A stretch of 24,741 nucleotides of DNA from CALBLZ01 sp041917855. Lineage in GTDB: Bacteria; Patescibacteriota; UBA1384; CAILIB01. The stretch lies in the NCBI GenBank assembly GCA_041917855.1, contig JAYRWT010000005.1:1-24741 (forward strand). The letters are read 5' to 3'. Below the pieces are notes generated by a model. The model searched no databases and had not been told where the DNA came from. It saw only the letters and a list, made by a program, of their open reading frames with translations. Positions 14,769-22,876 of this stretch are shown here, piece by piece. The first letter of the stretch is position 1, and each line of letters starts with the position of its first letter. A program made the position numbers and the translations under genes.

Positions 14769-16340
14769 CTACTCTTTTACAGCGGCTTTCTCGGTTACCC
14801 TAAAGCCCATGTACTTACCAAGCATTAAACGAGTCTGAGCGTCGATACCAGGAATTGCACCAAAGAAAACAGTGGCAAATGGCACCAGGAGCCACTGACC
14901 AATCATTGACCAAAACTGAACAGGCTTTTTATCGTGGGAAACGGTGTTGAGCAGTTTGAGGGTGATGCCCGCAGAAACTAGTAAACCTACCCAGGTGATA
15001 CTTAGGAGAACCTGGGTAACTACCGGGAAGTTAGAAGCAGCAACATGAGCGTGAAAGCTCTTATTGAGGATTAGCGGTAGCCAGCCCACAATCGTAAGGA
15101 AGAAAGCAGAGGTTCCCCAAGAAAATGTTCCGGCAAAGGCGCGGTAAATCAGCGTCCAGCGTAAGCGAATAGGGATTTTTTTGTGGCGAAAAGATTCCAG
15201 CACAATGTAGGGAAAGTGCTCCACGCCATATGCCCAGCGCTGCTGCTGGTAGTAGAGGTTTTTAAGCGTGGCCCAGCGTGTTTCAACGTGTACCGCATCC
15301 ATGTAAATAGGAATAAACAGTGGCACAACTCGGAATTTACCATTGTAGTGAAAAAAGGCACGGAAGTACTGGCGAGAGTCTTCATTAACAATGCTTGTGC
15401 TCCAGTAGTTTATGTCCTTGAGCGTCTGTAGGCAGGTGGCGTGGGTAGCAAACGTTACTAGCCGGTAGTCACGCACAGATTCTACGAGCTGCCAAAAGGT
15501 AGTACCAAAAGCTAATAAGCGGGAGAACCAGCCAGCCTCCCAGATGTTATTAAAGTACATGGCAATGGGGTGAAAGCTCACTCGTAGCCGATCTGGGGTA
15601 ATCACAAACTTGTAGGTAAGCACAGAAAAATACTGCTCGTGGAAACGGGAGTCTGCATCGGCGGTTGTGACGATAACATTTTTGAGTGGGATGCCTTCCG
15701 CATTCATCTCCTTAACGAGCTGCTTTGCAGCCCAAGTAGCATTGGCTCCCTTAGCTTTTACCTCACCGACGATGCCGTCTGGGTGCTCAGATACGTAAAA
15801 GCGGTGAAACTTTTTACCGTACTTTGCCACTAGCTCAGACGCAACCTTCTGTGCGTGATCGTGCACGCGACCTTCTGTAGCCAAACAGACGATAACTTTG
15901 TCCATTGGGTAGTCAGCGGCTAGCGCAGAATCAAGCGAGGCTTCTAGGATGCTTGCCTCCTCGCGATAGGTGGTAAGAATAATTACGTGGTAGATGTCGT
16001 TCCAATTTGGTAGGTCTAGCTTTTCTCGCTCCTCGGTTGACAGGTTGTTAAGCTCGCGGAGCTTGCCCATCCAGTCGGTGGCAATGCTCTTCTTCAAGCG
16101 TCTGTAGCCTCTGAGCAGAATGTCTCCATAGCTTAGTGAGCGTAAGAGCCAGTAGACATCAAAAAGAATAATGAAGATTGTCACAACTAACGGTAGTGTG
16201 TAGGCAAAAACAAAGGGTGCAATCAGCGCTACCCAGAGCAAGGCTCCTGGTAGAATCTCAAAAAAACGAAACCAAAACCGATTGTAGCGGGAGGCTGGAT
16301 TTGGGTTGGCAACGACTTCGCTTGGCGACTGTGAGTGCAT
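14769..16340 (-). CDS. Membrane-bound family 2 glycosyltransferase (processive type)
   Basis: Inverting sugar-nucleotide glycosyltransferase at the inner face of the membrane. The 523 residues have two N-terminal helices (about 28-68), a GT-A domain and a C-terminal helical bundle (about 400-510). Seen motifs: TTYREE (123-128), DAD (228-230, metal/UDP binding), NED (319-321, general base) and QQQRW (365-369). The QxxRW motif is typical of cellulose/hyaluronan-synthase-like processive enzymes. It heads an operon with the GT-C enzyme 7 nt downstream. A 7-bp inverted repeat (16351-16357 with 16374-16380) and a weak extended -10 (TGC-TACTGT on the minus strand) lie just upstream. Confidence 0.88.
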   Translation of the reverse strand: MHSQSPSEVVANPNPASRYNRFWFRFFEILPGALLWVALIAPFVFAYTLPLVVTIFIILFDVYWLLRSLSYGDILLRGYRRLKKSIATDWMGKLRELNNLSTEEREKLDLPNWNDIYHVIILTTYREEASILEASLDSALAADYPMDKVIVCLATEGRVHDHAQKVASELVAKYGKKFHRFYVSEHPDGIVGEVKAKGANATWAAKQLVKEMNAEGIPLKNVIVTTADADSRFHEQYFSVLTYKFVITPDRLRVSFHPIAMYFNNIWEAGWFSRLLAFGTTFWQLVESVRDYRLVTFATHATCLQTLKDINYWSTSIVNEDSRQYFRAFFHYNGKFRVVPLFIPIYMDAVHVETRWATLKNLYYQQQRWAYGVEHFPYIVLESFRHKKIPIRLRWTLIYRAFAGTFSWGTSAFFLTIVGWLPLILNKSFHAHVAASNFPVVTQVLLSITWVGLLVSAGITLKLLNTVSHDKKPVQFWSMIGQWLLVPFATVFFGAIPGIDAQTRLMLGKYMGFRVTEKAAVKE

Positions 16341-16350
16341 AGCAATATTG

Positions 16351-16380
16351 GCTACAGTAGCATGTTTCTTTACCTGTAGC
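16351..16380 (-). promoter_or_regulatory. Inverted repeat and possible promoter before the GT2 gene
   Basis: GCTACAG (16351-16357) and CTGTAGC (16374-16380) form a 7-bp inverted repeat with 16 nt between, overlapping the stop codon of the upstream gene. The minus strand also reads TGC-TACTGT here. It could be a promoter, an operator or an incidental hairpin. Confidence 0.3.
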
Positions 16381-17519
16381 TAGCTTGGATTGAAGGCTCG
16401 ATTATTCGCAAAAAAGGCTGAAATAGGCACTCCTCCTACAGTTGGAAGTAAGGTGGTGAGGGTTGATCGAATCAGCTCATCGGTGGGGCTTTTGCCTTTC
16501 TGCACCTGAGCGTAGTAGGCCTCGTTGAGTCGGTAGAAAATAGTTGGATCAGCTTTGTATAGCTTCATCCAGGCCATACCGACCAGCTGGTAGACCTTGC
16601 TGACCTGTGGGTAGCTGTAAAAGGCTTCGTTGTCTTTGTAAACCGTAAGTGTCTGGTTGAAGCTGGCGTACTGGGCATCGTTGATAATAAGGTAGAGGTT
16701 GCTGTAGTTGGGTAACTTGCCTTGATCAATCATTTTACGCATCACTACATCGGTAGCCGCTACCGTCATCCCTTCTTCCAGAGCAGAACTATCCATAACG
16801 GCCACACCGTGAAAAGCATGGATGGTCTCGTGGATGATTGTATTTACGTCCTCAAACTTTTCCTTGCTAAAGCTTTTGAGGCGAATGGTAATACTAATGC
16901 CCTGTGCGCTATTCTCGATTAAAATCTCGCCGGCAGCCCCGGTGATTTTAAAATTATCTACAAAGCTAATTGTTACCTGGTTAAGTAAGTAGGGGGCGCC
17001 GTAGATTTCTTTAATGATGTCGTAGGCGTTGGTAATAACATCCTTAATCTCCTGTTGCTGGGAAGAGATAGTTGCTTCACCCAACGAGCTCTCGTTCTTA
17101 AAATTAAAGAGCGGAGGACGACTGCGTAGCCGCTGTAGCTCTGCAGAGTTGGAGCTAAGCTGACTTTCTTGGTTTTTAACCTGATCTTTAAGGCTGCTCA
17201 GTTGCTTTGTAGCGCTCTCCAGCTCAGCCTTGGTAGATTCGAGCTGCCTAGTAGTATCGGCGAGCTGACGACTTTTCTCGGCAATAGTTTTATCATCTGC
17301 CGCCTTCTGCTGCTTGTAACCATCAATCTCCCCTTCGAGTGCATCAATGCGCTGTAGGTTGGCTTCAATTGAGGTGCTGCTGGTAATTTGTGTAAAGCGC
17401 CACTGGTAAAAGAAGCTAGAAGCAATAATCCCAGCCACCAGGGCAATCACAGGGTATAAACGAGACACCCGCTTGGGGCGCTGCAAGAATGTTTCGCGAG
17501 ATGGAATGAATGGCTCCAT
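16380..17519 (-). CDS. Membrane-anchored coiled-coil protein with gluzincin-like metallopeptidase domain
   Basis: The 379 residues show one N-terminal membrane helix (about 21-39), a long coiled coil (about 52-132, with repeated LxxxxxxL spacing) and a C-terminal domain with the zinc motif HETIH (H230, E231, H234) and a downstream acidic pair (E248, E249) in ALEEGMTVAA. HExxH followed after about 14 residues by an EEG motif is the gluzincin pattern, so zinc binding and peptidase activity outside the membrane are likely but not certain. The family name is not recognised. A TACAAT hexamer lies 8 nt before the ATG. Its place beside glycosyltransferases and gtrA suggests a role in envelope maintenance. 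Confidence 0.75.
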   Translation of the reverse strand: MEPFIPSRETFLQRPKRVSRLYPVIALVAGIIASSFFYQWRFTQITSSTSIEANLQRIDALEGEIDGYKQQKAADDKTIAEKSRQLADTTRQLESTKAELESATKQLSSLKDQVKNQESQLSSNSAELQRLRSRPPLFNFKNESSLGEATISSQQQEIKDVITNAYDIIKEIYGAPYLLNQVTISFVDNFKITGAAGEILIENSAQGISITIRLKSFSKEKFEDVNTIIHETIHAFHGVAVMDSSALEEGMTVAATDVVMRKMIDQGKLPNYSNLYLIINDAQYASFNQTLTVYKDNEAFYSYPQVSKVYQLVGMAWMKLYKADPTIFYRLNEAYYAQVQKGKSPTDELIRSTLTTLLPTVGGVPISAFFANNRAFNPS

Positions 17520-17527
17520 GTGGATTC

Positions 17528-17557
17528 ATTGTACCCTAGACCACCCCTTGCTACCAT
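17528..17557. promoter_or_regulatory. Overlapping divergent promoters of the metallopeptidase and gtrA genes
   Basis: Plus strand: -35 TTGTAC (17529-17534), 17 nt, TGC-TACCAT (hexamer 17552-17557), then 6 nt to the GTG of gtrA. Minus strand: TACAAT (17533..17528), then 8 nt to the ATG at 17519. The minus -10 overlaps the plus -35, so both cannot be occupied at once. Confidence 0.5.
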
Positions 17558-17563
17558 GAGAAG

Positions 17564-17974
17564 GTGAAAATAAAGCAACCAGCCCCAAAGTCTTCCATTA
17601 CAATAGGGAACTTAACAGAAAAACCTCTCCTGCGCTTTGCGGTTGTTGGAGCTATTAGTACAATTACAGACTTGATTGTACTCAACCTGTCAGGTCTGTT
17701 TATAAATATATACCTGGCCACAACGCTAGGATTTCTGTCTGGGCTTACGGTTGGTTACTTTTTAAACTCGAACTACGTTTTTCGATCGGAACAGACTATT
17801 CACCGCTACGGACGCTACGGGTTGACCTCGGCGATTGGCTGGGGCACAACGATCGGCATCATGTACGGGCTACACGATGTGCTCGGCTGGCGCGCTCTAG
17901 CTGCTAAGCTTGTTGCTGTAGTGGTGGTATTTATTTGGAACTACAACCTAAGTCGGCTCTGGGCATTTCGATAG
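17564..17974 (+). CDS. GtrA family membrane protein
   Basis: The 136 residues hold four hydrophobic helices with family landmarks: LLRFAVVGAISTITDLIV at the first helix, GYFLNSNYVF after the second, and the final FIWNYNLSRLWAFR, which fits the typical N-x-x-x-x-R-x-[WF]-x-F ending. GtrA proteins are thought to assist translocation of polyprenyl-phosphate-linked sugars for surface glycosylation, which suits the GT-C and GT2 genes nearby. The start is GTG, 6 nt after the -10, so leaderless expression is implied. A weak terminator follows. Confidence 0.88.
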   Translation: MKIKQPAPKSSITIGNLTEKPLLRFAVVGAISTITDLIVLNLSGLFINIYLATTLGFLSGLTVGYFLNSNYVFRSEQTIHRYGRYGLTSAIGWGTTIGIMYGLHDVLGWRALAAKLVAVVVVFIWNYNLSRLWAFR

Positions 17975-18002
17975 CGGCTTTGTAACCCCGCAACTGGTTA
18001 AC

Positions 18003-18028
18003 ACACCTTGACATTTCGGGTGTTTTTT
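18003..18028 (+). terminator. Weak intrinsic terminator after gtrA
   Basis: A 5-bp stem ACACC/GGTGT is followed by a run of T (18023-18028). It overlaps the -35 of the next gene. Confidence 0.45.
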
Positions 18029-18036
18029 GCTATAGA
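18008..18036 (+). promoter_or_regulatory. Consensus promoter of the orphan gene
   Basis: TTGACA (18008-18013), a 17-nt spacer, and TGC-TATAGA (hexamer 18031-18036). The -35 is perfect and the -10 matches 5 of 6 bases with a TGn extension. A 5' leader of about 12 nt is expected. The -35 lies in the loop of the gtrA terminator. Confidence 0.75.
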
Positions 18037-18054
18037 AAGGGTGGTAGGGTAGTT

Positions 18055-18387
18055 ATGGCAAGGCCAGTTTGGAGAACAAAAAATCAGACATCTAGGTTGC
18101 AGTGCCTCGGAGTTTCTCCAGAGCAGCAGCCAACGACATTCGGGGAAGCAGGAGTACTAATCGAACAGCTTGAAATCGCTAGAGGGTTGCGAAAGCCACC
18201 CAAAAGCAAGTCCGGGAAGAATAAGTTTCAGCAAGCACCAGAAGGTTCACCTTTCTGGTGGGAGAACCTAGATCCGCAAGCCCAGCTAAATGGGTGGCTC
18301 AAAGAGCAAATGGATCAACATGGCGAAGCTGCTTTCCATCTAATCCCGAAGGACGAGAGAGAAAGGCTAGGGCTCACCCTGGCCTAA
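18055..18387 (+). CDS. Small basic protein of unknown function
   Basis: The family is not recognised with confidence. The 110 residues contain no signal peptide or membrane helix. The N-terminal region reads LGVSPEQQPTTFGEAGVLIEQL (about 18-39 within a longer helix pair); this resembles the short LG-x-P-x-T-x-x-EA-x-x-LI-x-x-L module found near the ends of some DNA-processing proteins, which is a weak inference. A Lys-rich stretch (48-57) follows, then a Trp-rich C-terminal half (FWWENLD, LNGWLKEQMDQHG). The reading frame is supported by a consensus promoter and a strong terminator 5 nt after the stop. It is transcribed alone, between gtrA and the convergent nrd operon. Confidence 0.7.
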   Translation: MARPVWRTKNQTSRLQCLGVSPEQQPTTFGEAGVLIEQLEIARGLRKPPKSKSGKNKFQQAPEGSPFWWENLDPQAQLNGWLKEQMDQHGEAAFHLIPKDERERLGLTLA

Positions 18388-18392
18388 ACAAC

Positions 18393-18419
18393 AAGACCAG
18401 CGCAATCCGCGCTGGTCTT
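18393..18419. terminator. Bidirectional terminator between the orphan gene and nrdB
   Basis: An 11-bp stem AAGACCAGCGC/GCGCTGGTCTT with a 5-nt loop. The plus side is followed by a T-rich stretch (ACTCTTTTGTCTT), the minus side by TTGTTGTTT. It separates two converging units. Confidence 0.85.
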
Positions 18420-18446
18420 ACTCTTTTGTCTTACTAACGTTTGACG

Positions 18447-19466
18447 TTAATCCCAATCCAAGTTTCCGGCGGTTTGGTACTCAGTCACACGCGTCTCAAA
18501 GAAGTTCTTTTCTTTCTTAAGGTCGATGATTTCGCTCATCCATGGGAATGGGTTGGCGGTGCCATATACCTTAGGCAGGCGAATACGCTCTAGGCGCCGA
18601 TCAGCAATGTACTCCATGTACTCGGTGACCTTCTCTACGTTCAAGCCCAAAATGCCGCGTGGCAAGCAATCTGCAGCGTACTGCACCTCTAGTTCAACGG
18701 CGCGCTTGATATTTTTGGTGATCTGATCCTGAAAGCTCTTGGTCCAGATCTCTGGATTTTCATCAACGATAGTGTTGATAAGGTCAGACCCAAAGGCAAG
18801 GTGCACTGATTCATCGCGCAGAATGTACTGGAATTGCTCGGAAACACCCACCATACGATTCTGACGAGCAAACGACAGCATCATCACAAAGCCAGCGTAG
18901 AAGAAGATCCCCTCCATGATCACGTAGTACCCGATTAAGTCATGTACAAAGCGCTGAATATCCTCGGTGGTTTTGGTTTCAAAACCAGGATCCATCACGC
19001 TCTTGGTCATCTCGACAACAAACTCATCCTTCTCGCTGATTGATGGAATAGTTAAATACATGGTGTAGACCTCTTCTGGGTCTAAACCAAGGGTATCGCA
19101 GCAGTAAATAAAGGTATCGGTATGCACTGCTTCTTCGTAAGCCTGGCGCAGGAGGTACTGACGGCATTCAGGGTTGGTAATGTGCTTGTACAGCGCGAGT
19201 ACAATATTGTTAGCGGTTAGTGATTCTGCGGTAGAGAAGAAACCCATATTCCACATAATCAAGCGGCGTTCGTCTGCAGTCAGACCCTGAGGGTGTTTCC
19301 AGAGCTCTACGTCGTTCTGCATAGAAATTTCATCTGGGGTCCAGTTGTTTGCCACGCCAGCCTTGTAGTGCTTGCGTGCCCAGTGGTACTTCATAGGAAG
19401 GATCTTGTTAGGATCTGTTCCCGAGGCATTCAAAATAGTCTTCTTTTGAGCGACAGCCTTGTTCAT
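18447..19466 (-). CDS. nrdB: Ribonucleotide reductase small subunit, class Ic type (Phe at the radical-Tyr site)
   Basis: Di-metal subunit that generates the oxidant for ribonucleotide reduction with NrdA. The 339 residues carry all six metal ligands: E81, E112, H115, E185, E219 and H222. Four residues after H115 stands F119 (HTDTF), where class Ia/Ib enzymes have the radical tyrosine. The ligands keep a constant offset of 8 from my recollection of the Chlamydia trachomatis class Ic protein (E89, E120, H123, F127, E193, E227, H230), and Y214 corresponds to its Y222. The first ligand is Glu rather than Asp, also as in class Ic. A Mn(IV)/Fe(III) cofactor is therefore likely. The gene follows nrdA by 28 nt without a clear Shine-Dalgarno. 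Confidence 0.95.
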   Translation of the reverse strand: MNKAVAQKKTILNASGTDPNKILPMKYHWARKHYKAGVANNWTPDEISMQNDVELWKHPQGLTADERRLIMWNMGFFSTAESLTANNIVLALYKHITNPECRQYLLRQAYEEAVHTDTFIYCCDTLGLDPEEVYTMYLTIPSISEKDEFVVEMTKSVMDPGFETKTTEDIQRFVHDLIGYYVIMEGIFFYAGFVMMLSFARQNRMVGVSEQFQYILRDESVHLAFGSDLINTIVDENPEIWTKSFQDQITKNIKRAVELEVQYAADCLPRGILGLNVEKVTEYMEYIADRRLERIRLPKVYGTANPFPWMSEIIDLKKEKNFFETRVTEYQTAGNLDWD

Positions 19467-19494
19467 AACTGATCAGGTTTAACGGATAAGGGGC

Positions 19495-22422
19495 TTATTG
19501 GCAGGACTCACAATCTGGGTCATTAATGAGGCAGGCCTTCTTGGGTAGGATTATCTCATCGTCTAGTGAGGTGCGAGGTTCTGGTGCTGGTGCAGGCTCA
19601 CTGGCAAGAATTTCGCTCATTGGCACCGCTTGAGCTAGAGCTGGCTCTGGTTGTGACAACGGTTCCATGACCGGCATAAAGCTCTGGAAGCCACTAACAC
19701 TACTGCTCATTGCCTCTACGCTGACAGTAGCAGGGGCTTCAAGGTTGTGCAAACGTTGACCTTGCAGGTCAAGGGTTGCTTTCTCGATCGACGTAGCAGC
19801 CACGGTGCGCAGATAGTAGGTGGTTTTAAGGCCGAGGTGCCAGGCGTGCATGTACACATCAGACAGGGCCTTGCCGCTGGTCCCCTCAAAGAAGATGTTC
19901 AGCGACTGTGACTGGTCGATCCACTTACCACGATAGGCGGCAATTTTAATGAGCCAGTTCATGCCGACTTCAAATACCGTTTTGTACTTGTTGCGAAGCT
20001 TTGGCGGAATCGAGGTAATATCGCGCACAGATCCATCGGAGCGTTTAAGCTCTGAGAGCATTGTTTCGTTCCACAGGCCAAGACGCTTGAGGTCCTGTAC
20101 TAAGTAGTCATTCACGACGGTAAACTCACCGCTCATGTTGGACTTTACGTACAGGTTCTTGTAAATCGGTTCAATACAAGGGAAGCAGCCGTTGATGTTA
20201 GAGATGGTTGCAGTTGGTGCAATCGCCATGGTGTTGGAGTTGCGCAGACCATACTTTTTAATCAATTCACGAACCGGAGCCCAATCTAGCTTGCTGCTGC
20301 GGGATACACCGATTGGCATGCCACGCTCCTGCTCAAGTAGGTCGAGGGTATCGATTGGCAGAATACCGCGATCCCACTTTGAGCCCTTGAAGCTGCTGTA
20401 AGCACCCTTCTCTTTTGCAAGTTCAGCCGAGGCCTTAATAGCGTGGTAAGAAATCAGCTCCATGTTCTCATCTGCAAAGGTAACAGCTGCGTCAGAATCG
20501 AAATCGATATCCATGGCAAAGAGTGCATCTTGGAAGCCCATGAGGCCAAGGCCAATTGGGCGGTGACGCATATTTGCAGTCTTGGTTTCAGGTGTTGGGT
20601 AGTAGCCAGCATCGATAGTGTTATCGAGCATGCGAATGGCTACAGCTACACTTTCAGCCAACTTTTTGTTGTCGATTTTGCCATTGCTGAGATGATGAGC
20701 CAGATTGACTGAACCAATGTTACATACGGCGGTTTCATCGCCGGAGTTATTGAGCGTAATCTCTGTGCAGAGGTTTGAGTTGTGGATTACGCCCACGTGA
20801 TCCTGCGGACTGCGGACGTTGCAAGGGTCCTTAAAGGTAATCCAAGGATGGCCGGTTTCAAAAAGCATGGAGATCATCTTGCGCCAGAGGTCTTTGGCCT
20901 CAATCTGCTTGTATAGACGAATCTCTCCTTTCTCTGCCTTTTTTTCGTACGCAATATACTTTTTTTCAAACTCTGCGCCGTAGAGATCGTTGAGCTCAGG
21001 GGTTTCTTCTGGGCTAAAGAGCGTCCACTTTTTGCCCTCTATCACGCGCTTCATGAAGAGATCAGGGATCCAGTTGGCAGTGTTGATGTCGTGGGTGCGA
21101 CGGCGTTCATCACCGGTGTTCTTGCGCAGGTCCAGGAAGTCTTCAATTTCGTAGTGCCAGGTTTCTAGGTAGACACAGGCCGCCCCGCGACGTTTGCCGC
21201 TGCGGTTAATAGCAATGTTTACGTCGTTAGCAATACGCAGGAACGGAATGACACCCTGACTCTCTAGGTTAGTAGTCTTAATGTGCGCGCCGGTAGCTCG
21301 AATCTTACTCCAGCTGGTACCAATGCCACCAGAGTACTTGGAGAGCTGAGCATTATCGGAGTACACCTTAAAAATGTGATACAGGTCATCGTTGACCGTG
21401 TTCAGGTAGCACGAGCTGAGCTGTGGGTAGGTGGTACCAGCGTGGAAGAGGGTAGGGGTAGACGGAGTGTAGCGCATCTCGGAGAGAGCCTCGTAAAAGG
21501 CTAGTGCCCACTTGGTACGATCAGCCGGTGCTTCAGGCAGGGCAAGGCCCATGGCAATGCGCATCCAGAATGCCTGAGGTGCCTCCATGCGGCGATCACC
21601 TGCTTCCTCACGGTAAAAGTAGCGATCATAAAGCACCTGTACTCCCATAAAGTCGAAGAGTTTGTCGCGCTCTGGATCGATCGCGGCGGTGAGCTCGTCA
21701 AAGTTAAACTCAAGCATTTGGGTATCGAGACGACCGTTGTCTACGCCAGTTTTTATGTTGGCTACAAAACCATCTCGGTAACCCTTAACGGGGTCTGTAG
21801 TGCCGTAGGCCTCTTGGTACAAATCGTGCAACACTACTTGGGCTGCAACCTTGCTGTACGCTGGGTCGCGCTCAATTAGGCTACGGGCGGCCAGTACCAT
21901 ACCCTTGCCAAGATCTTTGTAGGACATGCCATCAAAGAGGTTGGCCTCAGTTTGGTGCACAAGAAGCTCTAGATCGACCTCGGTTGGGTTGCCAATATTT
22001 TTGATGAAGGAACCAAACAGCGTGCGGAGCTTTTTACGATCAAGCGGCTTAGATTCACCCTGTTCGTTGATGTAGCTGATCTTGGTTTTCTCGGCAGTAA
22101 TTTCGGCTGCTTGCGCCTCTTTCTTTTCTTCACGGATCTTAGCGTGCTCAGCTCGGTAGAGAATGTAGGCCTTGGCAATGTCAAAGAGGCCATACTCCAT
22201 GAGGGTGCGTTCAACCAGGTCTTGCACCTTTTCTACCTCGGGGATGCTCGCTGGAAAGCTAAGCTCTACGTGGCGAATAGCGTGGTCAGCCATCATATCG
22301 AAGGCACGTAGATCAATCAGCGGGTTAACGCTGCGAGCTGCCTTTTCCATGGCGAGGCGAATTTTGGTTGGCTCAAAGTCAACTACAGAACCATCGCGCT
22401 TGCGAATCTTTGTAACGGGCAT
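19495..22422 (-). CDS. nrdA: Ribonucleoside-diphosphate reductase large subunit, class I
   Basis: Catalytic subunit that reduces ribonucleotides. The 975 residues begin with an ATP-cone (about 1-95, KIRKRDGSVVDFE), an allosteric activity site. Active-site residues seen: redox pair C338 (SSCYL) and C567 (CNIGS), the NLCTE triad (N550, C552 thiyl, E554), and the radical-transfer tyrosine pair in KTTYYLRT. A Pro/Glu/Ala-rich linker (about 905-950) leads to a C-terminal tail with C964 and CESC (C971, C974), the swinging dithiol reloaded by thioredoxin or glutaredoxin. The C552-C567 spacing of 15 resembles eukaryotic-type NrdA more than the E. coli enzyme (23). A strong Shine-Dalgarno overlaps the nrdR stop codon, confirming an operon. 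Confidence 0.97.
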   Translation of the reverse strand: MPVTKIRKRDGSVVDFEPTKIRLAMEKAARSVNPLIDLRAFDMMADHAIRHVELSFPASIPEVEKVQDLVERTLMEYGLFDIAKAYILYRAEHAKIREEKKEAQAAEITAEKTKISYINEQGESKPLDRKKLRTLFGSFIKNIGNPTEVDLELLVHQTEANLFDGMSYKDLGKGMVLAARSLIERDPAYSKVAAQVVLHDLYQEAYGTTDPVKGYRDGFVANIKTGVDNGRLDTQMLEFNFDELTAAIDPERDKLFDFMGVQVLYDRYFYREEAGDRRMEAPQAFWMRIAMGLALPEAPADRTKWALAFYEALSEMRYTPSTPTLFHAGTTYPQLSSCYLNTVNDDLYHIFKVYSDNAQLSKYSGGIGTSWSKIRATGAHIKTTNLESQGVIPFLRIANDVNIAINRSGKRRGAACVYLETWHYEIEDFLDLRKNTGDERRRTHDINTANWIPDLFMKRVIEGKKWTLFSPEETPELNDLYGAEFEKKYIAYEKKAEKGEIRLYKQIEAKDLWRKMISMLFETGHPWITFKDPCNVRSPQDHVGVIHNSNLCTEITLNNSGDETAVCNIGSVNLAHHLSNGKIDNKKLAESVAVAIRMLDNTIDAGYYPTPETKTANMRHRPIGLGLMGFQDALFAMDIDFDSDAAVTFADENMELISYHAIKASAELAKEKGAYSSFKGSKWDRGILPIDTLDLLEQERGMPIGVSRSSKLDWAPVRELIKKYGLRNSNTMAIAPTATISNINGCFPCIEPIYKNLYVKSNMSGEFTVVNDYLVQDLKRLGLWNETMLSELKRSDGSVRDITSIPPKLRNKYKTVFEVGMNWLIKIAAYRGKWIDQSQSLNIFFEGTSGKALSDVYMHAWHLGLKTTYYLRTVAATSIEKATLDLQGQRLHNLEAPATVSVEAMSSSVSGFQSFMPVMEPLSQPEPALAQAVPMSEILASEPAPAPEPRTSLDDEIILPKKACLINDPDCESCQ

Positions 22423-22427
22423 ACCGA

Positions 22428-22433
22428 CTCCTT
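22428..22433 (-). promoter_or_regulatory. Strong Shine-Dalgarno of nrdA
   Basis: The minus strand reads AAGGAG, 5 nt before the ATG at 22422, and overlaps the TAA stop of nrdR. It sets the nrdA start and suggests translational coupling. Confidence 0.8.
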
Positions 22434-22869
22434 AGAGTGAGTTAATCGTTCGGGTAAACTGTTCGAGATTCTCAAAGGCTTCGTACACCGAGACAAATCG
22501 GATGTACGCAATCTCATCAACCTCTTTTAAGGCGGCACGGACAGCTTCCCCTACCTCAGCACTGGTGACCTCATCGCGGCCAAGCGCTAAAAGCTGCTGT
22601 TCTACCTTCTCTACCATGCTGTCGATCTGGACTGCGCTGACGGGGCGATTCTTACACGAAGTAGCTATACCTGCATGTACCTTTTCTGGCTTGAATCGCT
22701 CTTTATTTCCGCTCTTTTTAATGACGATTAGATTCGGAGCGTCTACCCGTTCGTAGGTGGTAAACCTGAACTTACAGGCAAGGCACTCGCGTCGTCGTCG
22801 GATTCCGTCATTAGTGTCACGTGAATCGACAACCTGGCTTTCTCTCTGTTTGCAACGTGGGCAGATCAT
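22432..22869 (-). CDS. nrdR: Transcriptional repressor NrdR
   Basis: Nucleotide-sensing repressor of ribonucleotide reductase genes. The 145 residues have the Zn-ribbon MICPRC...CLAC (C3, C6, C29, C32) with the Arg-rich DNA-contact segment GIRRRRECLACKFRFTTYER, then an ATP-cone (about 46-136, LIVIKKSGNKERF) that senses ATP/dATP. Length matches the family. It is the first gene of nrdR-nrdA-nrdB and sits directly behind two NrdR-box-like sites, so autoregulation with the reductase genes is expected. Confidence 0.97.
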   Translation of the reverse strand: MICPRCKQRESQVVDSRDTNDGIRRRRECLACKFRFTTYERVDAPNLIVIKKSGNKERFKPEKVHAGIATSCKNRPVSAVQIDSMVEKVEQQLLALGRDEVTSAEVGEAVRAALKEVDEIAYIRFVSVYEAFENLEQFTRTINSL

Positions 22870-22876
22870 GCGGATT

